Shown: piece by piece, positions 17,205 through 27,100 of the stretch
Layout of the letters: each line of letters starts with the position of its first letter
How positions within the stretch are numbered: the first letter of the stretch is position 1
NCBI GenBank assembly: GCA_037953745.1
Contig: JBAKBP010013148.1
Span: forward strand, 1-64,000
DNA length: 64,000 nt
DNA from: Lithodes maja
Lineage: Eukaryota > Arthropoda > Malacostraca > Decapoda > Lithodidae
Reading direction: 5' to 3'
The notes under the pieces: generated by a model
The model's database searches: none
What the model saw: only the letters and a program-made list of their open reading frames with translations
Told to the model about the DNA's origin: nothing
Translations under genes and position numbers: made by a program

Positions 17205-17516
17205 AACGAGCAGTGTCGCCTCCTTCAGCCGTGGAGTAACCTCACCCACAGCCATCAAGCTCTTCAATCCATCACGGAGACTCAATAAAACCCAATCACA
17301 GCTCATCATGCCACGGATGAAGTCGCTGTGACACCCCGGGACGGAAACGGAAAGAATTGCCGAGGGACACTTCGGTGCATAGCATAGCACAGTATGGAGA
17401 AGCTACATCCCCAGAGCCACTACTACACAAGTGCCATACAGTCTTGGCCTTGTCGTCAGCAGGGGCGCCGTAAAGAAAGTTAACCAAAGGTCACCCTCCA
17501 CAGCTTCTGGTTACAG
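17205..17516 (+). promoter_or_regulatory. 5' flank / probable 5' UTR of RNF144A-like gene
   Basis: A GC-richer stretch upstream of the start codon. A 27-codon upstream ORF begins at 17,202 (ATGAACGAGCAG). TGGTTACAG immediately before the start ATG could be a splice acceptor, in which case a noncoding first exon lies further upstream. No TATA box stands out. Minus-strand frames here look like shadows. Confidence 0.35.
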
Positions 17517-19392
17517 ATGGATTCTAGTTTGGTGGAGGGCGAAGGCAGTGGATGCTCGTGCTGTGCCTCCACCGCCTCTGTGGGTTCCAGGTCCGGGCAG
17601 GATACAGTCTTTTGTAAACTGTGCCTTTCTGATGTCCCCATCAAGGAAATGTACCAGCTCCAGAAGTGCCTATGTCGCTTCTGCAATTATGTAAGTCAAG
17701 ATGCCTTTGATGTAAGAATAGCTTTACCATTGTTAAGCACAACCTATTTTAAAAAAGGTAAAACTTGTTATAGTTAACACTCAACCTTCAATTTTGTATG
17801 TATTCAAGCTTACTCCTCAGTTTTCTTAAGTCGGAAAACAGAACCAAGCATTTTTGAAGACCACAATAAAAAACTCCCTTTCTTCCTTTGTGTATTCCTC
17901 AGTGCATGGCGGTTTACGTAGCAATCCAGATCCGTGAGGGTGACTACACCATCCAATGTCCCGATGCCAACTGCGACTGTCAGGGAGAACTGACACTAGA
18001 TGAGATGCAGAGTCTGGTGGGCCCTGAGCTCTACCAATTTCACCTTAGGTTAAAGACAAATTTAGGTGAGTTTCTTTGATTACATGTTTCTTACTCCCAT
18101 TCTATATGATAAAGCAGTAATTATCTTTACTAAAGTATCAATTTTTGTACTTATAATTCAGGACAACTTTTCTAATTAATCTTAGCTGCTGTGTGCTGAT
18201 TTTTTCATCGTCGGTAGGATGTGCAGTTATGAAGTGGCATTTCCAAGTCCCATACTACTTCTTTTAGCTAATGTATGATAATTTAACTCAGATGTATGGA
18301 TGTCTAGGAGTGAAGGAGTTTACAACTAATGATATTTCTGTTAGTTAAAATATGAATAAGCTATGCATGGACGTCCCACTAACTTTGTTACTTTTGCATT
18401 GCTTCAGAAGTGGACTGTGACCCCCTTAGAGTGTGGTGCCCCATGCCGGAGTGCGAAACCATAATCCAGCTGGGGGGTAACAAATATGAGGAGCTCCAGT
18501 CTGCCACCTGCCAGAACTGCACTACTGTCTTCTGTGCTAAGTGCTCTCATCCCTGGCACCCCACCTCCCCCTGCCTACCTCATCCAGCCGAAACTCTAGT
18601 GAGCTTGTGGGCTACACGCTTAAAACACCCAACTAACAATTTGTATTAAATATTGTATTATATTAATAGATATTATAATGAAGTAATGCTTGTACTGGCA
18701 CTCATATTTGCGCACTTTGTTGATTGCACAATGCACATGCTATGTTTTTAAATCAAGTTTCCTGGATTATAAATTACAGATATTTAGTTTGCAACAATTA
18801 TTAACAAGACTTTGATACATTACAAAATAGTTATGACTTTATATCAACTACAAATTAAAAATAAATTTTGTTTTTTTCACCAGGACGTTCCTTATGACGA
18901 CACCATAAAGAGGTGCCCGTCATGTAAAGTTCCCATAGAGAGGGACGCGGGGTGCGTTCAGATGCTGTGCACGCGCTGCAAGCACGTCTTCTGCTGGTGC
19001 TGCTTAACTTCATTGGATGTAAGACCTTATACTTTTATTGCAACTATTTTGTAGTAAACTTTGCTCCTTTGGTCTTCCTTCCAAGAGATATTTAAATTTG
19101 CATTATTTTATGCTCTGACTTTCTTTTCTTCTCAGTCTACTACCTCAATGGGGCTAAACGTACATTTCATCTTCTTCCATAGGATGATTTTTTGCTGCGG
19201 CACTATGACAAGGGGCCGTGCAAAAACAAGCTGGGTCATAGCCGAGCGTCTGTCTTGTGGCACCGTGCGCAGGTCATCGGCATCTTCGCGGGTTTTGGCC
19301 TCCTTCTGGTCATGGCCTCTCCTATCCTTCTGTTTGTGGGTCCATGCCTCCTCTACTGTAAGTGTAAACCCTGCGCCAAGCACGACCTCTAG
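17517..19392 (+). CDS. RNF144A: RBR E3 ubiquitin-protein ligase, RNF144A-like (5 exons, 290 aa)
   Basis: Spliced coding exons: 17,517-17,690, 17,903-18,065, 18,408-18,598, 18,884-19,018 and 19,183-19,392, all with GT-AG introns (212, 342, 285, 164 bp) and consistent phase; total 873 nt including TAG. RING1 is at about residues 33-84 (CKLC...CLCRFCNYC...C...C, with Cys where most RINGs have His, as in vertebrate RNF144). The IBR is about 115-165 (VWCP...CQNC...FCAKC...WHPTSPC). RING2 is 187-233, with the catalytic Cys at about 200 in ERDAGCVQMLC and FCWCC after it. LDDDFLLRHYDKGPC and LGHSRASVLWHRAQV are family hallmarks. A C-terminal membrane helix (about 252-280) ends in a Cys-rich tail. Known relatives of this family are about 290-300 aa and are membrane-anchored ligases that pass ubiquitin through a RING2 thioester. 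The gene looks intact. The start methionine is the first in frame with good context but no upstream stop was required to choose it. Confidence 0.95.
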
Positions 19393-19420
19393 GATGATAG
19401 CTTGTACGGTCTCTGAATTA

Positions 19421-19482
19421 CAGGATATAAAAACAATTATTTTGTAATATTTTGTTTATTTTCGTCCTTCATTCTACAATAT
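19421..19482 (+). repeat. Copy of the 222-bp repeat core in the RNF144A-like 3' region
   Basis: TACAGGATATAAAAACAATT, ATTTTGTAATATTTTGTTTA and TTTTCGTCCTTCATTCTACAA match the core of the 222-bp repeats upstream of the gene (for example 16,731-16,793), with one extra A. The same module thus flanks the gene on both sides in the same orientation. Confidence 0.85.
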
Positions 19483-19526
19483 CCATTGGTGTGTTGTTTG
19501 TCCGTTGAAGCTGAATTTCCAATAAA
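19455..19526. terminator. Convergent poly(A) signals
   Basis: AATAAA at 19,521-19,526 lies 129 bp after the RNF144A-like stop. On the opposite strand TTTATT at 19,455-19,460 is an AATAAA about 77 bp beyond the stop of the 424-aa ORF. If both are used, the two transcripts overlap tail to tail. Confidence 0.5.
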
Positions 19527-19536
19527 TATGATGTCT

Positions 19537-20811
19537 TCAGACCTGGTCCGGATTAATTGTGTAAAGGAAGGGGTCGATGTTCATACACCATTCGGTGATA
19601 ACCCTCATTTCCCGCCCATCCACTGCATCTTCGTCCATCATACTCTCTCGGACGTTTGTGTGTGATAGCAATGTACATTCAAACATAATCTTGGCACAGA
19701 TCAGTGAATCCAAAGTGAAATTGGTGCAACACTCCGCTTGGGTACTACAACCCTTCACTTTGGTATACACGAGTTGTAGGGCCGAATTCAAACTGGGGAA
19801 ATTGGCGCCGTCGCTCTTTTGGGCAAAGTAAATGACCGGTAATCTTTCGTCTTCAGTTACAGCTACTTTCAGGGCGTGAGTTTGGTTGTGGCAGAATCGC
19901 ATGTTATACAATGCAGTGCACAGTAGTGTGAAGATGATGCGTTTCGAATGATTGTACGATCTCAAATCTTTCAAATTTATAACTTCTTGGAGCGAAAGGT
20001 AGCAGCTTTGTTGTGGTATGTTGTGGGGGTCACTACTTATGTTCACCTTCAAAAGACGCGCCAGAAAATGTAAATGTTCATTGATGGGGGTGAGAGTGAC
20101 CAGGTCTTCATCGGCATTGGTGACAACATTGGCTTTAGGGGGGGTATAGTAAAAATGACGGAAGGTGGTTGTATCCAGCTCACCTTTGTAACACCGACAC
20201 ATAAAGAGTGCTACTGCTACCACCAATTTGGTACAGTGTCCATTGTCAACGCTAGTGTCACGTCCATTAACCTCAGCTATGGCACACTTGAGTGTCGTTA
20301 AGAGCTCGTCGAAATTAACTTTGTGCAATATAGTGTGACACGCCAGTGGCGATAGAGATGCTAGGGGGTCGTAGTCCGCTTGTCCCGAGATTTTGTTTGT
20401 CAAATAGAGGTTCCGTGAGCGAGACTTCTGCGTCACTTTGTCGTGGTAGATATCTAAACGGAACGGTGATATTTTGACCACCGATAACACAAAGATGATT
20501 TTGAGATATAACATGTCTATCTTCTGGTTGGTGTTACATTTGTTGACCAGGTTGGCAATTCTGCAGGGCTGAATGGTAGCCAAATCGATCATGTTGGTCA
20601 AGTGGACATTGCAGTGCTTTTTGAGAGTTGTGGCGACGTGTTGAATATTGAGTGTCGCCGAGTTTCCTCCTCGCTGAATTTTCACCAGTTTAAAGAAATC
20701 GGTTATGATGTGCTGCTTCCCATTTTTCATGATGCTACCACGACCGCAGATTCTGCCGCTGTCATGGTGTTTCTTCTTATTCGTATTCTCCTGTTGTGTG
20801 GAATTTACCAT
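19537..20811 (-). CDS. Intronless 424-aa ORF, unknown function
   Basis: A long uninterrupted frame, ATG at 20,811 with an in-frame TAA five codons upstream, stop at 19,537. The N-terminal 35 residues are polar and basic (KKKHH, a Gly/Arg patch). The rest appears globular, alternating hydrophobic helices (LYLKIIFVLSVVK; LVVAVALFMCRC) with Cys- and His-containing stretches but no regular zinc-finger spacing. There is no signal peptide. The two hydrophobic runs are short and could be core helices rather than membrane segments. I recognise no domain. A long intronless ORF in an AT-rich animal locus, near other compact ORFs, suggests a viral or mobile-element origin; a nimavirus-like or other large DNA virus gene is possible but is a guess. 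No frame lesions, so either young or still selected. Confidence 0.6.
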   Translation of the reverse strand: MVNSTQQENTNKKKHHDSGRICGRGSIMKNGKQHIITDFFKLVKIQRGGNSATLNIQHVATTLKKHCNVHLTNMIDLATIQPCRIANLVNKCNTNQKIDMLYLKIIFVLSVVKISPFRLDIYHDKVTQKSRSRNLYLTNKISGQADYDPLASLSPLACHTILHKVNFDELLTTLKCAIAEVNGRDTSVDNGHCTKLVVAVALFMCRCYKGELDTTTFRHFYYTPPKANVVTNADEDLVTLTPINEHLHFLARLLKVNISSDPHNIPQQSCYLSLQEVINLKDLRSYNHSKRIIFTLLCTALYNMRFCHNQTHALKVAVTEDERLPVIYFAQKSDGANFPSLNSALQLVYTKVKGCSTQAECCTNFTLDSLICAKIMFECTLLSHTNVRESMMDEDAVDGREMRVITEWCMNIDPFLYTINPDQV

Positions 20812-20890
20812 CGTGGGGCGCTCGACTTAGTAGCTCGGGGATTTCATGAGCATTGATATGCCTTGGGGGGTATAGAATATATGGTAGCTG
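20812..20890 (-). promoter_or_regulatory. Possible promoter of the 424-aa ORF
   Basis: On the minus strand CCATATATTCTATACC (about 20,868-20,883) gives a TATA-like element 60-70 bp upstream of the ATG. It could position transcription close to the start codon, giving a short leader. No other element is recognised. Confidence 0.3.
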
Positions 20891-21149
20891 CACGTTACCA
20901 TCAATTGCTTTCTCTCAGGCTGTACATATATTTGTTAATTTCATTAATCGACTCTGGAACAGTTAAGATAGAGAATGTACAAGTGGCAGCCAGTGGAGCG
21001 GGTGAGATCGACTCTGGAACAGGTACATTGTTCAACTCAAATTAAATAAAAAATAATAAAAACTAAATGTAATCTTATTATGTTTCTTTTTCCTTACACT
21101 TCTATTTTTATGGGTAGAGTAGGCGTGGTTAGGGTATTTTATATATATA
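20891..21149. repeat. Spacer with short direct repeat before the satellite
   Basis: ATCGACTCTGGAACAG occurs at about 20,947 and again at about 21,007; a similar GGACTCTGGAACA is near 1352. The remainder is AT-rich (AAATAAAAAATAATAAAAAC at 21,042 on). No gene is seen. Confidence 0.5.
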
Positions 21150-24130
21150 TGGTGTATATAGTCTGTCTATCTACATTAGACGTAGTAGACACACAATGGA
21201 GCTCAAATTCCCCTAAAAAATAGGTTAGTTAATAATTAATGTACAATCTCAGAAAAAACATAAAATTCTCTCTAAAAAATATTTTCTGAGATTGGACACT
21301 AAAGTGAATTATTGGTCTTGTATGGTGGAGACACGAAGCGGGGTTTAGAGCCTCTATAACTGGGCTATCTACACGAGACGTAGACATATAATAGAGCTAA
21401 AATCACCCTAAAAACTAGGCTAGTTAACATTGAATTAACCAAAATAATATTCTCTCTAAAAATATTTTCTGAGATTGGACACTAAAGTGAATTAATGGTC
21501 TTGTATGGTGGAGACAAGAAGCGGGATTTAGAGCCTCTATAACTGGGCTATCTACATGAGACGTAGACATATAATAGAGCTAAAATCACCCTAAAAACTA
21601 GGCTAGTTATCATTGAATTGACCAAAATAATATTCTCTCTAAAAAATATTTTCTGAGATTGGACACTAAAGTGAATTATTGATCTTGTATGGTGGAGAGA
21701 CGAAGCGGGGTTTAGAGCCTCTATAACTGGGCTATCTACACGAGACGTAGACATATAATAGAGCTAAAATCACCCTAAAAACTAGGCTAGTTAACATTGA
21801 ATTGACCAAAATAATATTCTCTCTAAAAATATTTTCTAACTGGGCTATCTACACGAGACGTAGACATATAATAGAGCTAAAATCACCCTACAAACTAGGC
21901 TAGTTAACATTGAATTGACAACATAATATTCTCTCTAAAAATATTTTCTAACTGGGCTATCTACACGAGACGTAGACATATAATAGAGCTAAAATCACCC
22001 TAAAAACTAGGCTAGTTAACATTGAAATGACCAAAATAAGATTCTCTCTAAAAATATTTTCTGAGATTGGACACTAAAGTGAATTAATGGTCTTGTGTAG
22101 GGGAGACATGAAGCGAGGTTTAGAGCCTCTATAACTGGGTTATCTTAATACATGAGACGTAGACATATAATAGAGCTAAAATCAGCCTAATAACTAGGCT
22201 AGTTAACATTGAATTGACCAAAATAAGATTCTCTCTAAAAATATTTTCTGAGATTGGACACTAAAGTGAATTAATGGTCTTGTGTAGGGGAGACATGAAG
22301 CGAGGTTTAGAGCCTCTATAACTGGGTTATCTTAATACATGAGACGTAGACATATAATAGAGCTAAAATCAGCCTAATAACTAGGCTAGTTAACATTGAA
22401 TTGACCAAAATAAGATTCTCTCTAAAAATATTTTCTGAGATTGGATACTAAAGTGAATTAATGGTCTTGTGTAGGGGAGACATGAAGCGAGGTTTAGAGC
22501 CTCTATAACTGGGTTATCTTAATACATGAGACGTAGACATATAATAGAGCTAAAATCAGCCTAATAACTAGGCTAGTTAACATTGAATTGACCAAAATAA
22601 GATTCTCTCTAAAAATATTTTCTGAGATTGGACACTAAAGTGAATTAATGGTCTTGTGTAGGGGAGACATGAAGCGAGGTTTAGAGCCTCTATAACTGGG
22701 TTATCTTAATACATGAGACGTAGACATATAATAGAGCTAAAATCAGCCTAATAACTAGGCTAGTTAACATTGAAATGACCAAAATAAGATTCTCTCTAAA
22801 AATATTTTCTGAGATTGGACACTAAAGTGAATTAATGGTCTTGTGTAGGGGAGACACGAAACCCCATTTAGAGCCCCTATAACTGGGCTATCTTAATACA
22901 TGAGACGTAGACATATAATAGAGCTAAAATCACCCTAAAAACTAGGCTAGTTAACATTGAATTGACCAAAATAAGATTTTCTCTAAAAATATTTTCTGAG
23001 ATTGGACACTAAAGTGAATTAATGGTCTTGTGTAGGGGAGACATGAAGCGAGGTTTAGAGCCTCTATAACTGGGTTATCTTAATACATGAGACGTAGACA
23101 TATAATAGAGCTAAAATCAGCCTAATAACTAGGCTAGTTAACATTGAATTGACCAAAATAAGATTCTCTCTAAAAATATTTTCTGAGATTGGACACTAAA
23201 GTGAATTAATGGTCTTGTGTAGGGGAGACATGAAGCGAGGTTTAGAGCCTCTATAACTGGGTTATCTTAATACATGAGACGTAGAAATATAATAGAGCTA
23301 AAATCAGCCTAATAACTAGGCTAGTTAACATTGAAATGACCAAAATAAGATTCTCTCTAAAAATATTTTCTGAGATTGGACACTAAAGTGAATTAATGGT
23401 CTTGTGTAGGGGAGACACGAAACCCCATTTAGAGCCCCTATAACTGGGCTATCTTAATACATGAGACGTAGACATATAATAGAGCTAAAATCACCCTAAA
23501 AACTAGGCTAGTTAACATTGAATTGACCAAAATAAGATTTTCTCTAAAAATATTTTCTGAGATTGGACACTAAAGTGAATTAATGGTCTTGTGTAGGGGA
23601 GACATGAAGCGAGGTTTAGAGCCTCTATAACTGGGTTATCTTAATACATGAGACGTAGACAAATAATAGAGCTAAAATCAGCCTAATAACTAGGCTAGTT
23701 AACATTGAATTGACCAAAATAAGATTCTCTCTAAAAATATTTTCTGAGATTGGACACTAAAGTGAATTAATGGTCTTGTATAGGGGAGACACGAATTTAG
23801 AGCCCCTATAACTGGGCTATCTTAATACATGAGACGTAGACATATAATAGAGCTAAAATCAGCCTAATAACTAGGCTAGTTAACATTGAATTGACCAAAA
23901 TAAGATTCTCTCTAAAAATATTTTCTGAGATTGGACACTAAAGTGAATTAATGGTCTTGTATAGGGGAGACACGAATTTAGAGCCCCTATAACTGGGCTA
24001 TCTTAATACATGAGACGTAGACATATAATAGAGCTAAAATCAGCCTAATAACTAGGCTAGTTAACATTGAATTGACCAAAATAAGATTCTCTCTAAAAAT
24101 ATTTTCTGAGATTGGACACTAAAGTGAATT
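21150..24130 (+). repeat. Satellite, left edge: diverged ~187-bp monomers
   Basis: The first monomers are irregular (a broken one at about 21,150-21,280; several lacking the GAGATTGGACAC to GAGCC part near 21,840 and 21,950). From about 22,030 monomers are regular at 187 bp (TCTGAGATTGG at 22,247 and 22,434). They differ from the main array by AGTGAATTAATGGTC, GTGTAGGGGAGACATGAAGC, AATCAGCCTAATAACTAGGC and AAGATTCTCTCTAAAAATA. A variant with CACGAAACCCCATTTAGAG recurs at 22,855 and 23,416, exactly 561 bp apart: a three-monomer higher-order repeat. Edge monomers being the most diverged is the usual pattern of a satellite border. Confidence 0.9.
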
Positions 24131-27100
24131 AATGGTCTTGTATGGTGGAGACATAAAACGGGATTTAGAGCCTCTATAACTGGGCTATCTTAATACATGA
24201 GAGGTAGACATATAATAGAGCTAAAATCACCCTAAAAACTAAGATAATTAACATTGAATTGACAAAATAATATTTTCTCAAAAACTATTTTCTGAGATTG
24301 GACACTAAAGTGAATTGGTCTTGTATGGTGGAGACATAAAACGGGATTTAGAGCCTCTATAACTGGGCTATCTTAATACATGAGAGGTAGACATATAATA
24401 CAGCTAAAATCACCCTAAAAACTAGTCTAATTAACATTGAATTGACAAAATAATATTTTCTCAAAAACTATTTTCTGAGATTGGACACTAAAGTGAATTG
24501 GTCTTGTATGGTGGAGACATAAAACGGGATTTAGAGCCTCTATAACTGGGCTATCTTAATACATGAGAGGTAGACATATAATACAGCTAAAATCACCCTA
24601 AAATATGTCTAATTAACATTGAATTGACAAAATAATATTTTCTCAAAAACTATTTTCTGAGATTGGACACTAAAGTGAATTGGTCTTGTATGGTGGAGAC
24701 ATAAAACGGGATTTACAGCCTCTATAACTGGGCTATCTACATGAGAGGTAGACATATAATACAGCTAAAATCACCCTAAAAACTAGTCTAATTAACATTG
24801 AATTGACAAAATAATAATTTCTCAAAAACTATTTTCTGAGATTGGACACTAAAGTGAATTGGTCTTGTATGGTGGAGACATAAAACGGGATTTAGAGCCT
24901 CTATAACTGGGCTATCTACATGAGAGGTAGACATATAATACAGCTAAAATCACCCTAAAAACTAGTCTAATTAACATTGAATTGACAAAATAATATTTTC
25001 TCAAAAACTATTTTCTGAGATTGGACACTAAAGTGAATTGGTCTTGTATGGTGGAGACATAAAACGGGATTTAGAGCCTCTATAACTGGGCTATCTACAT
25101 GAGAGGTAGACATATAATACAGCTAAAATCACCCTAAAAACTAGTCTAATTAACATTGAATTGACAAAATAATATTTTCTCAAAAACTATTTTCTGAGAT
25201 TGGACACTAAAGTGAATTGGTCTTGTATGGTGGAGACATAAAACGGGATTTAGAGCCTCTATAACTGGGCTATCTACATGAGAGGTAGACATATAATACA
25301 GCTAAAATCACCCTAAAAACTAGTCTAATTAACATTGAATTGACAAAATAATATTTTCTCAAAAACTATTTTCTGAGATTGGACACTAAAGTGAATTGGT
25401 CTTGTATGGTGGAGACATACAACGGAATTTAGAGCCTCTATAACTGGGCTATCTACACGAGAGGTAGACATATAATACAGCTAAAATCACCCTAAAAACT
25501 AGTCTAATTAACATTGAATTGACAAAATAATATTTTCTCAAAAACTATTTTCTGAGATTGGACACTAAAGTGAATTGGTCTTGTATGGTGGAGACATAAA
25601 ACGGGATTTAGAGCCTCTATAACTGGGCTATCTACACGAGAGGTAGACATATAATAGAGCTAAAATCACCCTAAAAACTAGTCTAATTAACATTGAATTG
25701 ACAAAATAATAATTTCTCAAAAACAATTTTCTGAGATTGGACACTAAAGTGATTTGGTCTTGTATGGTGGAGACACAAAACGGGATTTAGAGCCTCTATA
25801 AGTGGGCTATCTTAATACATGAGAGGTAGACATATAATAGAGCTAAAATCACCCTAAAAACTAGTCTAATTAACATTGAATTGACAAAATAATATTTTCT
25901 CAAAAACTATTTTCTGAGATTGGACACTAAAGTGATTTGGTCTTGTATGGTGGAGACATAAAAACGGGATTTAGAGCCTCTATAAGTGGGCTATCTTAAT
26001 ACATGAGAGGTAGACATATAATAGAGCTAAAATCACCCTAAAAACTAGTCTAATTAACATTGAATTGACAAAATAATATTTTCTCAAAAACTATTTTCTG
26101 AGATTGGACACTAAAGTGAATTGGTCTTGTATGGTGGAGACATAAGACGGGATTTAGAGCCTCTATAACTGGGCTATCTACACGAGAGGTAGACATATAA
26201 TAGAGCTAAAATCACCCTAAAAACTAAGATAATTAACATTGAATTGACAAAATAATATTTTCTCAAAAACTATTTTCTGAGATTGGACACTAAAGTGAAT
26301 TGGTCTTGTATGGTGGAGACATAAAACGGGATTTAGAGCCTCTATAACTGGGCTATCTACACGAGAGGTAGACATATAATAGAGCTAAAATCACCCTAAA
26401 AACTAAGATAATTAACATTGAATTGACAAAATAATAATTTCTCAAAAACTATTTTCTGAGATTGGACACTAAAGTGAATTGGTCTTGTATGGTGGAGACA
26501 TAAAACGGGATTTAGAGCCTCTATAACTGGGCTATCTTAATACATGAGAGGTAGACATAAAATAGAGCTAAAATCACCCTAAAAACTAAGATAATTAACA
26601 TTGAATTGACAAAATAATATTTTCTCAAAAACTATTTTCTGAGATTGGACACTAAAGTGAATTGGTCTTGTATGGTGGAGACATAAAACGGGATTTAGAG
26701 CCTCTATAACTGGGCTATCTTAATACATGAGAGGTAGACATATAATACAGCTAAAATCACCCTTAAAAACCAGTCTAATTATCATTGAATTGACAAAATA
26801 ATATTTTCTCAAAAACTATTTTCTGAGATTGGACACTAAAGTGAATTGGTCTTGTATGGTGGAGACATAAAACGGGATTTAGAGCCTCTATAACTGGGCT
26901 ATCTTAATACATGAGAGGTAGACATATAATACAGCTAAAATCACCCTAAAAACTAGTCTAATTATCATTGAATTGACAAAATAATATTTTCTCAAAAACT
27001 ATTTTCTGAGATTGGACACTAAAGTGAATTGGTCTTGTATGGTGGAGACATAAAACGGGATTTAGAGCCTCTATAACTGGGCTATCTTAATACATGAGAG

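Noticed and set aside
17145..17694. ORFs of 63-87 codons on both strands around exon 1 of the RNF144A-like gene
   Set aside because: Shadows of exon 1 and its GC-richer 5' flank; the spliced RBR protein explains the coding signal.
19061..19447. 128-codon plus-strand ORF and its 83-codon antisense partner over the last RNF144A-like exon
   Set aside because: Both are out of frame with the conserved C terminus encoded by 19,183-19,392.
7216..20811. Firm assignment of the compact ORFs to nimaviruses (white spot syndrome virus relatives)
   Set aside because: Endogenous nimavirus DNA is known from decapod genomes and the gene layout would fit, but I recognise no diagnostic core gene here. It remains a hypothesis for a database search.
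19577..20856. Plus-strand ORFs within the 424-aa gene
   Set aside because: Short antisense shadows of the longer minus-strand frame.
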